DNA of 64,000 nucleotides. Source: CAKZLS01 sp963771545 (GTDB lineage Bacteria; Pseudomonadota; Alphaproteobacteria; Rhodospirillales; Defluviicoccaceae). The position numbers were made by a program, and so were the translations under genes. The stretch covers positions 1,984,001 to 2,048,000 of the forward strand of contig CAVYTX010000002.1 of assembly GCA_963771545.1 (NCBI GenBank), given 5' to 3'. Positions within the stretch are counted from its first letter, which is position 1, and the number at the start of each line of letters is the position of its first letter. Shown in pieces: positions 56,941 through 64,000 of this stretch. The notes below the pieces were generated by a model. That model did no database searches, was not told the origin of the DNA, and saw nothing but the letters and a program-made list of their open reading frames with translations.

Positions 56941-58638
56941 TTAGATGTTTGTCTTGTCCTTCGCCTGGATCTTGGTCCACCTGTCGCGCAAACCGATGGT
57001 GCGGTTGAAAACCAATCGATCCGGTGTCGAGTCGGGATCGGAGCAAAAATACCCCTGGCGCTCGAACTGCACCGTTTCGCCCTCCGCCGCGTCCGCCAGC
57101 GCGGGCTCCAGCCGGCAATCGTCCAGCACCTCCAGCGAATGCGGGTTGATGTCGTGGAGAAAATCACCGTCGGCGCCGGGATCGGGCCGCGAGAACAGGT
57201 GGTCGTAAATGCGCACCTCCGCGGGGATTGCATGGCGCGCCGAAACCCAATGCAGCGTCCCCTTCACCTTGCGCCCATCGGGCGCGTCGCCGCCACGGGT
57301 GGCCGGGTCGTAAGTGCAGCTCAGTTCCACCACGTCGCCGGCGTCGTTTTTGATCACCTCCGTGCAAGTGACGAAATACGCATAACGCAGCCGAACCTCG
57401 CGGCCGGGAGCCAGACGGAAGAACTTCTTCGGCGGATCCTCCATGAAATCCTCGCGCTCGATATAGAGTTCCCGCGAGAACGGCACCGGCCGGGTTCCGG
57501 CGGCCGGGTCCTCCGGATTGTTGACCGCATGCAGATCCTCGCTCTCGCCTTCCGGGTAATTTTCGATCACCACTTTCAGCGGCCGAAGCACCGCCATCCG
57601 GCGCGGAGCGGTCCGGTTCAATACCTCGCGAACGCAATGATCGAGGAGCGACACCTCGTGGACGCTGTAGCTCTTGGCGACGCCGATGCGTTGGGCGAAC
57701 GCGCGAATAGCGGCGGCGGGAATGCCGCGGCGGCGCAGCCCCGCGAGCGTCGGCATGCGCGGATCGTCCCACCCGCTCACGTGATCGTCGCGAACCAGCT
57801 GGGTGAGCCGGCGCTTCGACAGCACCGTGTGGGTGAGTTCCAAGCGGGCGAACTCGTACTGCCGGGGTCTCGACGGCACCGGCAGATTTTCGATGAACCA
57901 GTCGTACAGGGGCCGGTGGTCCTCGAATTCCAACGTGCAGATGGAATGGGTGATGTGCTCGATGGCGTCCGACTGGCCATGGGCGAAGTCATAGGTGGGA
58001 TAGATGCACCAGGCGCCGCCGGTGCGCGGGTGGGAGGCGTGTAGAATGCGGTACATGGCTGGATCGCGCATGTTCATGTTGCCGGACGCCATGTCGATCT
58101 TGGCGCGCAGCACCCGCGCGCCGTCCGGAAACTCACCGGCCCGCATGCGGCGGAACAGATCCAGGTTCTCCTCCATCGGCCGATCGCGATGAGGGCTATT
58201 CCTGCCGGGTTCGGTCAGGGTGCCGCGGTAGGCGCGCATCTCCTCGGCGGAAAGATCGTCCACATAGGCCTTGCCCGCGCGGATCAGGTCCTCGGCCCAG
58301 CCATAAAGCCGCTCGAAGTAATCCGAGGCGAAATAGAGGTGTTCACCCCAGTCGAACCCCAGCCAACGGACGTCGCGCTTGATGGACTCGATGAACTCCA
58401 TTTCTTCCTTGACGGGGTTGGTATCGTCGAAGCGCAGGTGGCAGCGGCCACCGAATTCCCGGGCGATACCGAAGTTGAGACAGATGGATTTGGCGTGACC
58501 GATGTGGAGATAGCCGTTGGGCTCGGGCGGAAAGCGCGTGACCACGCTTCGATGACGGCCCGCGCTCAGGTCCGCGCTAACGATGTCGCGGATGAAATCC
58601 CGCCGGCCTTCCTCGGTCGCGGCCTCTGCTTCGTTCAT
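56941..58638 (-). CDS. glnS: Glutaminyl-tRNA synthetase
   Basis: The 565-residue class I synthetase is read from ATG 58638 (GGAG 9 bases upstream); a longer reading is not supported. The HIGH motif (PEPNGYLHIGHAKS), the KMSKS equivalent (VLSKR) and the GlnRS anticodon-binding beta-barrels (RPLKVVIENY, FMEDPPKKFFRLAPG) are clear. The length matches E. coli GlnRS (554). Many alphaproteobacteria lack GlnRS and use GatCAB, so its presence is of some taxonomic interest. Confidence 0.95.
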   Translation of the reverse strand: MNEAEAATEEGRRDFIRDIVSADLSAGRHRSVVTRFPPEPNGYLHIGHAKSICLNFGIAREFGGRCHLRFDDTNPVKEEMEFIESIKRDVRWLGFDWGEHLYFASDYFERLYGWAEDLIRAGKAYVDDLSAEEMRAYRGTLTEPGRNSPHRDRPMEENLDLFRRMRAGEFPDGARVLRAKIDMASGNMNMRDPAMYRILHASHPRTGGAWCIYPTYDFAHGQSDAIEHITHSICTLEFEDHRPLYDWFIENLPVPSRPRQYEFARLELTHTVLSKRRLTQLVRDDHVSGWDDPRMPTLAGLRRRGIPAAAIRAFAQRIGVAKSYSVHEVSLLDHCVREVLNRTAPRRMAVLRPLKVVIENYPEGESEDLHAVNNPEDPAAGTRPVPFSRELYIEREDFMEDPPKKFFRLAPGREVRLRYAYFVTCTEVIKNDAGDVVELSCTYDPATRGGDAPDGRKVKGTLHWVSARHAIPAEVRIYDHLFSRPDPGADGDFLHDINPHSLEVLDDCRLEPALADAAEGETVQFERQGYFCSDPDSTPDRLVFNRTIGLRDRWTKIQAKDKTNI

Positions 58639-58930
58639 TCTGTCCAGCTCCGAAATGTGTGCTCCACGGCGTCGGTCGAGGCGTCGGGAAATCCCGGCGT
58701 CTCGGCGCCCCTGTCTGCCAGAAAAGGCGCGACTCGCCAAGCCCTAGCCATGTGCCGCCTCTTTCCGCCGGTTCAAAAGGCTGAATTGGCTATTGCGTCG
58801 TTCCGGTTCTCTGTGTACCCAACGGGTGGGGGCGAAACGATCCGTCGGCGTATCGCCGCCCTTGCCGTTGAACATGGGTTGCCGTCTCCCAATATTTAAT
58901 TGTCACCCTTTGATAGCCACGGAGCGCACC

Positions 58931-59089
58931 TTGGATCGCCAGTTTGCTGAATGGGACCTTTTCCCTGTCGCGGTCGTCTTGGGGGTCGTCATGCTGTTAA
59001 TCCTGACCCTTGGCGGCGGCGAGGATGGCGTCGAGCCCGCAAACCAAAATCCGGTGACCGCGCCAGCCGGAAAAACGGAGGGCGGATGA
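58931..59089 (+). CDS. Small single-pass membrane protein
   Basis: A 52-residue protein starts at TTG 58931 with GGAG 6 bases upstream. One membrane helix (LFPVAVVLGVVMLLILTLGG) is followed by a short polar tail. Its stop overlaps the ATG of the lipoprotein gene (ATGA), so the two are co-translated. The family is not recognised. Confidence 0.55.
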   Translation: MDRQFAEWDLFPVAVVLGVVMLLILTLGGGEDGVEPANQNPVTAPAGKTEGG

Positions 59090-59334
59090 ACCATCGCAAT
59101 AGGATCGTTTCGATCATGGCCACGGCGTCCATGGCGGGATTGTTGGCCGCGTGCGGCACCAGGGAACCGCCGCCCGATTTCAACGCGCCGCCGACCGGGC
59201 GCGAGATGGCGCTCCTCGGCGTGGACGCCACGGACAGCTACTTCCTGACCCGCTTTCGCAAGTGTGTTCAATGGAAGTCCGAACAGACGTGCCGCAAGGA
59301 GCCATACGGCGACGACGAGGGTAGCTTTCACTGA
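59086..59334 (+). CDS. Small lipoprotein
   Basis: The 82-residue protein has a signal peptide with lipobox GLLAAC. The mature part (TREPPPDFNAPPTGREMALL) ends in a segment with two Cys (KCVQWKSEQTCRKE). It is coupled to the small membrane protein before it and lies 42 bp before the AlaX gene. Function is unknown. Confidence 0.6.
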   Translation: MNHRNRIVSIMATASMAGLLAACGTREPPPDFNAPPTGREMALLGVDATDSYFLTRFRKCVQWKSEQTCRKEPYGDDEGSFH

Positions 59335-59376
59335 GGTCCAACGCGGAACCGCCCGCAACGGGTAATTGAGCGGATC

Positions 59377-60027
59377 ATGGGCAGCTTTCGCGTCGACAAG
59401 GTGTTCTGGACGGACCCGTACCTGACAGAACTCGAGACCAGCGTCACCGGCGTCGATGGCGACGACGTCACCGTGGAGCGCACGATTTTCTTCGCGTTTT
59501 CAAGCGGCCAGGAGAGCGATTCCGGAACCATCGGCGGCGCCCGCGTCCTGAGTGCGCGAAAGGACAACCAACAAATCGTCTATACCCTGGAGCCCGGTCA
59601 CGACCTCCGCCCCGGCGCTCCGGTGACCATGGCCATCGACTGGGCGCGGCGCCACCGGCTGATGCGCCTTCACTTGGCCGCCGAACTGGTTCTCGAGTTG
59701 GTTTACCAAGCGCTCGGCCCCATCGAGAAAGTCGGCGCCCATATCGCCGAGGACAAGGCCCGCATCGATTTTGCCTGGGCCGGCACGCTGTCCGAGATGC
59801 TCCCGGACATCCAAGTTAAGTCCGCCGCGATCATCGCGGCCGATCATCCCGTCATCACGGCGTTCAGCGACGCGACCGCCGAGCGGCGTTATTGGGAGAT
59901 CGCCGGCTTTGCCCGGGTCCCCTGCGGCGGAACGCATTTGAGAACAACCGGCGAGATCGGAGAGATCCGGCTAAAGCGCCGCAACCCCGGCAAGGACAAG
60001 GAACGGATCGAAATTATCTTAAAATAG
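59377..60027 (+). CDS. Alanyl-tRNA editing protein, AlaX type
   Basis: The 216-residue protein matches free-standing editing domains that hydrolyse mischarged tRNA-Ala: RHRLMRLHLAAEL, DKARIDFAW and the zinc motif VPCGGTHLRTTGEIGEI. In relatives the first zinc motif is HxxxH; here it reads HLAAE, with Glu in place of the second His, so the metal site is altered or Glu acts as ligand. It overlaps the convergent LysR gene by 9 bp. Confidence 0.85.
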   Translation: MGSFRVDKVFWTDPYLTELETSVTGVDGDDVTVERTIFFAFSSGQESDSGTIGGARVLSARKDNQQIVYTLEPGHDLRPGAPVTMAIDWARRHRLMRLHLAAELVLELVYQALGPIEKVGAHIAEDKARIDFAWAGTLSEMLPDIQVKSAAIIAADHPVITAFSDATAERRYWEIAGFARVPCGGTHLRTTGEIGEIRLKRRNPGKDKERIEIILK

Positions 60028-60966
60028 TCGGGCGGCCAAGACGGTGCAGGGAGTTTCGGTCAGCCGCCAGGGCGGCGCGGGTGTGAACTTTTCGACGAGG
60101 AAATCGACGAACGCCCGCACCTTGGGCGACAGATGCCGGCGGTGGGGATAGACCACGTGAATGGGCAGGCGCACGAACCGGTGGCAATGGGCCAGCACCG
60201 GCACCAGCCGGCCCTTGCGAATATCGGGGGCGACACGAAACTCGGCCATATGGGCAAGACCGAGCCCCGCGAGCGCCATCTCGTGCAGGGCCTCGCCGTT
60301 GTTGACCTCGGCATTGCCGGTCACGCGGACGGTATAAGGCCCCTGTGGTCCCTCGAACGGCCAGTCATTCAAGCCGCCGGGATTGCCGGTCCAGGTGATG
60401 CAGTTATGCCGGGCGAGATCGGCGGGCGTGCGCGGCGCGCCATGGCGATCGAGGTAGCCGGGCGTGGCGCAAATGCTGCGGTGATCCTCCGCGAGCAGTC
60501 GGGAAATGAGCGACGAGTTCCCCAGCGCGCCGGTCCGCACGCCCACGTCGAACCCCTCCTCCACCAGATCGACGACGCGGTCCGTGACGCTGAGCTCGAG
60601 GTGGACTTCCGGAAACCGGTCGAGGAATTCGGGCAGCAACGGCGCGATCTGATTGGTCGCGAAGGCGGTGGCGGCGGTGACACGCAACCGGCCGCGCGGC
60701 GCCGCGTGCAATCGGCTCACGGCCCGCTCGGCCTCGTCGATTTCGGCGAGGATGTGGGTGCTCCGCTGATAGTAGGCTTGGCCCTCGTCGGTCAGGCTGA
60801 GGCGGCGGGTGGTGCGGTTCAACAGGCGCGCGTTCAGCCGATCCTCCAGCCGCGAGACGAGCTTGCTGACGGCCGACGGAGTCAGACCGAGCGCACGCGC
60901 GGCTGCCGAAAATCCGCCTTCGTCAACCACACGGACGAACACCGCCATCTCGCCCGGCGCATCCAT
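60019..60966 (-). CDS. LysR-family transcriptional regulator
   Basis: The 315-residue protein has an N-terminal winged helix (FSAAARALGLTPSAVSKLVSRLE) and a substrate-binding domain (about 90-300) of the CrgA/DmlR-like subgroup (GRLRVTAATAFATNQIAPLLPEF is its typical opening, here in shortened form RLRVTAATAF). The ATG at 60966 is preferred to the GTG before it. A palindrome upstream (60998-61012) is a candidate operator. The target may be the small divergent gene at 61086 or itself. Confidence 0.92.
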   Translation of the reverse strand: MDAPGEMAVFVRVVDEGGFSAAARALGLTPSAVSKLVSRLEDRLNARLLNRTTRRLSLTDEGQAYYQRSTHILAEIDEAERAVSRLHAAPRGRLRVTAATAFATNQIAPLLPEFLDRFPEVHLELSVTDRVVDLVEEGFDVGVRTGALGNSSLISRLLAEDHRSICATPGYLDRHGAPRTPADLARHNCITWTGNPGGLNDWPFEGPQGPYTVRVTGNAEVNNGEALHEMALAGLGLAHMAEFRVAPDIRKGRLVPVLAHCHRFVRLPIHVVYPHRRHLSPKVRAFVDFLVEKFTPAPPWRLTETPCTVLAARLF

Positions 60967-60997
60967 CACAATTCGCCCATCACTTATGATTTTGGTT

Positions 60998-61012
60998 CAC
61001 AGATCCTGTGAC
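60998..61012. promoter_or_regulatory. Palindrome in the LysR divergent promoter region
   Basis: TCACAG-ATC-CTGTGA is a perfect dyad placed between the LysR gene and the divergent small gene, where LysR regulators usually bind. Its half-sites also resemble a CRP-type arm. Confidence 0.4.
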
Positions 61013-61085
61013 ACTTTCGCGGATTATCCTCTGCGGCGCAATCGATTACATTCATTGTGCACCGCAAGATGAATTGGAAGTCGTT

Positions 61086-61304
61086 ATGGCAAACAAACTC
61101 GAAGAAGAAATGGAATTGGCACTGTCAAGCAAGCATGACTATCTGTCCCCGGCGGAAATGGAACTTTGCATGCGCCGTGCACGGCACGCCCGCAGCGAGG
61201 CGTTTGCCGAGACTGGCCGCTGGCTGATCACCAAGATCCGCGCCGCCTTCGGCGCCATCGCGCGTTCGCACCCGTCCACGCCGCACGGTCCCGCGGCGGC
61301 GTAA
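61086..61304 (+). CDS. Small basic helical protein, unknown function
   Basis: The 72-residue cytoplasmic protein starts at ATG 61086 with GGAAG 5 bases upstream. An acidic N-terminus is followed by a basic amphipathic helix (ELCMRRARHARSEAF, WLITKIRAAFGA). It faces away from the LysR gene. It resembles in style the small Arg-rich proteins common in alphaproteobacteria, but I cannot name a family. Confidence 0.5.
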   Translation: MANKLEEEMELALSSKHDYLSPAEMELCMRRARHARSEAFAETGRWLITKIRAAFGAIARSHPSTPHGPAAA

Positions 61305-61326
61305 CGGAGCGCGGGCGCCGGCAAAC

Positions 61327-62100
61327 TCAGCGTTCAGCCAAGAAGTGCTGAACGCATTCCAGGAATTTGTCCAGTTGATCGGCGTGGACGCGGTGGCCGG
61401 CTTTGGGAATAACGGTGAACTCGGCGGCCGGAAACAAGGAGCGGATTTTGGCATGATATCCCGCGCGGATGTAATCCGAGCCGTCGCCGCTGATGAACAG
61501 CGACGGGCCGTCGTATTCGAGGCCGGTCACGTCGGGAAAGCCGGTGAGTTGTTCCATGGCGTTGGCGATGGCCTCGAGGTTGATGCGCCAGGCATAGCCG
61601 CCGTCCTTGCTTACCAAATTCTGCAATAAAAACGTCCTGAGCGTCGGATCGAAAATGGCCCGGCCCAACCGGTCGTCCGCGTCGGCGCGGTTGGTCACGG
61701 CGCCGAGATCCACGCCCTGCATGGCCCTGACCTCGGGCAGGTAGGTGTGGGCGTAGGAGAACGGGGCAATGTCGACAACGATCACCCGGTCGAGGTGCTG
61801 GCCATAAAGTAGCGCGAACAGCATGGCCACCTTGCCGCCGACGCTGTGACCGAGGATCGCCGGCCGGTCCAGTCCCTGGGCGTCGAGGAATACCCGGAGG
61901 TCGTCGATCATTTCCGAAAACGACATGGTGTCCGCATGGGCCGATTCACCGTGGTTGCGGAGGTCGACGGCATAGACGTGATAGCGATCGGCGAGGCGCT
62001 CGGCCATGGTTCGCCAATTGCGGGCCGAACCGAACAGTCCGTGCATGATCACCAGCGGCGGACCGTCGCCATGCTCGCTGAATGCCAGCGGAACGCTCAT
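61327..62100 (-). CDS. Alpha/beta hydrolase, YbfF-like esterase
   Basis: The 257-residue protein has an oxyanion-hole motif HGLFGSARNW, the nucleophile elbow GHSVGGKVA, and the late Asp and His (SGDGSDY, AGHRVHADQ). LRNHGES and MSFSEMIDDL are typical of the YbfF/acyl-CoA-esterase branch. It lies 19 bp after lpdA and may be co-transcribed. Confidence 0.88.
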   Translation of the reverse strand: MSVPLAFSEHGDGPPLVIMHGLFGSARNWRTMAERLADRYHVYAVDLRNHGESAHADTMSFSEMIDDLRVFLDAQGLDRPAILGHSVGGKVAMLFALLYGQHLDRVIVVDIAPFSYAHTYLPEVRAMQGVDLGAVTNRADADDRLGRAIFDPTLRTFLLQNLVSKDGGYAWRINLEAIANAMEQLTGFPDVTGLEYDGPSLFISGDGSDYIRAGYHAKIRSLFPAAEFTVIPKAGHRVHADQLDKFLECVQHFLAER

Positions 62101-62119
62101 CTAACGCACTCTAATTCAG

Positions 62120-63895
62120 CTACTTTTTCTTCGGCATGTAGAGGTCGGTGATGGTGCCCTCGAAGGCCTCGGCCGCGAACCCGATCGTCTCCGACAACGT
62201 CGGATGCGGATGGATGGTGAGGCCGATGTCGGAGGCGTCGCAACCCATCTCGATGGCGAGCGTCGCCTCGGCGATGAGATCGCCGGCGTTGGGCCCGACG
62301 ATGCCGGCGCCGATCAGCCGGTCGGTATCCTCGTCGAACAGCAGCTTGGTCATGCCCTCGTCGCGTCCGAGGCTGAGGCTGCGGCCGCTGGCCGCCCACG
62401 GAAACCCGCCCTTGCCGTACTTGATCTTTTTCTCCTTGGCTTCGGTCTCGGTCACGCCCACCCAGGCCACTTCGGGATCGGTGTAGGCCACCGACGGAAT
62501 GACCCTGGCGTCGAAGACGCTGTTGAGACCGGCCGCCACCTCCGCCGCCACCTTGCCCTCGTGCGTCGATTTGTGGGCCAGCATGGGCTGGCCGACGATA
62601 TCGCCGATGGCGAAGATATGCGGCACGTTGGTGCGTTGTTGCTTGTCGACGGCGATAAATCCGCGCTCGTCGACGGTGATCCCGGCGTTTTCCGCGCCGA
62701 TCTTCTTGCCATTGGGGCTGCGCCCGACCGCCACCAGAACCTTGTCGAACATGTCTTCGGCCGGGGCGTCCTTGCCCTCGAAGGCGACGCGGATTCCCTC
62801 TTTCTCGGCGGTCATCTTGGTGACCTTGGTGCTGACGAAGATCTTATCGAACTTCTTCTCGGCGAACTTCTGATAGGGTCGGACGAGGTCCCGGTCGGTG
62901 CCGGGCATCAGTCCATCCAGGAGCTCCACGACGGTGATCTTGGATCCCAGCGCGGCATACACGTCGGCCATCTCGAGGCCGATGATGCCGCCGCCCACCA
63001 CCAGAAGCCGCTTCGGTATGCCGTCCAGCTCCAAGGCGCCGGTGGAGTCGATGACACGCGGATCGTCGTAGGGAAAGCCGGGGATTTTCGCGGCCTGAGA
63101 GCCGGCGGCGATGATGGCCTGATCGAACGACACCACCTTGCGGCCGGCGCCCGTTTCGACCGCGAGCTGGTTCGGCGAAATAAACGCGCCGACGCCGGTC
63201 ACCACTTCCACCTTGCGCTGTTTGGCGAGGCCGGTGAGACCCTTGGTCAGCTTACCCACCACCGTGCTTTTCCAGGCGGCCAGCTTGGACGCGTCGATGG
63301 AGGGTTCGCCGAAGACGATGCCGTTTTCCGCCATCTCCTTGGCCTCGCCGATCACCTTGGCGGCGTGCAGCAGGGCCTTCGACGGAATGCAACCGACGTT
63401 CAAGCAGACGCCGCCCAGGGTTTCGTAGCGCTCCACCAGCACCGTCTTCTTGCCCAGATCGGCGGCCCGGAAGGCGGCTGAGTATCCGCCGGGACCGGAG
63501 CCCAGCACCAGCACCTCGGCGTGCAAGTCGCCCTCGGCGGTAGATTTAGCCGCCGGTTGGGGCGCGGTTGGCGGAGCCTTCTTTTCCTCTTTCGGGGCCT
63601 TCTTTTCCTCTTTTTTCGACGGTTCGGGAACGGGCGTATCCCCGGCCCCTTCGCCGGCGACGTCCATGGTCAGGATCAGGTCGCCCTCGGACACCTTGTC
63701 GCCCACCTTGACTTTCACCTCGGCGACCGTGCCCGACGCCGGCGACGGCACCTCCATGGTGGCCTTGTCGCTTTCCAGCGCGATCAGCGGTTCCTCGGCG
63801 CTCACCGAGTTGCCGGCCGAGACCAGAACTTCGATGATCTCCACGCCCTTGAAGTCGCCGATGTCGGGGACTTTGATCTCCTGAATGGTGCTCAT
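62120..63895 (-). CDS. lpdA: Dihydrolipoamide dehydrogenase (E3) with N-terminal lipoyl domain
   Basis: The 591-residue protein has a lipoyl domain (residues 1-80, lipoylated Lys in ESDKATMEVPSP), a Pro/Lys/Glu linker (about 85-120) and the flavoprotein core: GSGPGGYSAAFRAADLG, redox disulfide GGVCLNVGCIPSK, NAD site VVGGGIIGLEMA and active-site HPHPTLSE. The lipoyl-E3 fusion is typical of the pyruvate dehydrogenase complex with homodimeric E1. The E2 gene ends just upstream. Confidence 0.96.
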   Translation of the reverse strand: MSTIQEIKVPDIGDFKGVEIIEVLVSAGNSVSAEEPLIALESDKATMEVPSPASGTVAEVKVKVGDKVSEGDLILTMDVAGEGAGDTPVPEPSKKEEKKAPKEEKKAPPTAPQPAAKSTAEGDLHAEVLVLGSGPGGYSAAFRAADLGKKTVLVERYETLGGVCLNVGCIPSKALLHAAKVIGEAKEMAENGIVFGEPSIDASKLAAWKSTVVGKLTKGLTGLAKQRKVEVVTGVGAFISPNQLAVETGAGRKVVSFDQAIIAAGSQAAKIPGFPYDDPRVIDSTGALELDGIPKRLLVVGGGIIGLEMADVYAALGSKITVVELLDGLMPGTDRDLVRPYQKFAEKKFDKIFVSTKVTKMTAEKEGIRVAFEGKDAPAEDMFDKVLVAVGRSPNGKKIGAENAGITVDERGFIAVDKQQRTNVPHIFAIGDIVGQPMLAHKSTHEGKVAAEVAAGLNSVFDARVIPSVAYTDPEVAWVGVTETEAKEKKIKYGKGGFPWAASGRSLSLGRDEGMTKLLFDEDTDRLIGAGIVGPNAGDLIAEATLAIEMGCDASDIGLTIHPHPTLSETIGFAAEAFEGTITDLYMPKKK

Positions 63896-63910
63896 TGCGA
63901 TCTCCCCCGA

Positions 63911-64000
63911 TTACAGGACAAGGCGGCGAACGTCGCCGAGTATGAACGCGAGATAGGCGGCGAAACGGGCCGCCAGCGCGCCGTCGATCACCCGGTGGTC
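63911..64000 (-). CDS. Pyruvate dehydrogenase E2 (dihydrolipoamide acetyltransferase), C-terminal end
   Basis: Only the last 29 residues are inside the window. They begin with the catalytic motif DHRVIDGALAARF and end at the stop at 63911, 15 bases before lpdA. The rest lies beyond 64000. Confidence 0.85.
   Translation of the reverse strand, partial: DHRVIDGALAARFAAYLAFILGDVRRLVL

Overview
The window is GC-rich, densely packed bacterial chromosome from a Gram-negative organism, most likely an alphaproteobacterium related to the Rhodospirillales. The TamA/TamB pair, outer-membrane lipoproteins and RTX proteases show two membranes. The PAS-type histidine kinases, TAXI-family binding protein and overall gene style fit that group. 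This placement is an inference from gene content.

Positions 1-20100 hold the most unusual region: about 18 kb of closely spaced or overlapping minus-strand genes. In transcription order they are three SrfA-type single-pass membrane proteins (one with a von Willebrand A domain), SrfB (actin/Hsp70-like ATPase fold), SrfC (dynamin-like P-loop GTPase), a proline-rich Sel1-like membrane protein, a secreted vWA protein resembling the periplasmic part of the T6SS kinase PpkA, an ABC ATPase and FtsX-type permease, a periplasmic formylglycine-generating-enzyme-like protein, and two lipoproteins. The last six resemble the TagQRST/PpkA sensing module of type VI secretion, but no T6SS structural gene, kinase or phosphatase is present. 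The srf genes stand where the secretion machine would be. An RND adaptor and a small coiled-coil protein lie beyond it.

Positions 20100-24830 are a scar zone. It holds a stub of a lost srfA-like copy, a decayed gene, a 270-bp MITE-like element with 36-bp terminal inverted repeats, a GH57 glycosidase, a Sel1 protein and several gene fragments, including a leftover 3' end of a cyclase gene.

Positions 24830-45760 carry two serralysin-type RTX metalloproteases, each behind an AT-rich regulatory stretch. Between them lie a five-gene signalling operon (haem-binding DUF3365 protein, two histidine kinases, response regulator, response regulator-cyclase), tamA-tamB, a paired SMR exporter, an MscS channel and an orphan TAXI binding protein.

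Positions 45760-64000 are mostly housekeeping: thiC behind a TPP riboswitch, a P-type cation ATPase, a GlcG/HbpS protein, a minus-strand run glnS-glxK-phospholipase D/VTT-EEP-aarF, small envelope proteins, an AlaX editing protein, a LysR regulator, an esterase, lpdA and the end of the pyruvate dehydrogenase E2 gene.

Five otherwise well-preserved genes (srfA-vWA, sel1, both serralysins, tamB) each contain one single-base frameshift. This may reflect base-level assembly errors as much as real gene decay.
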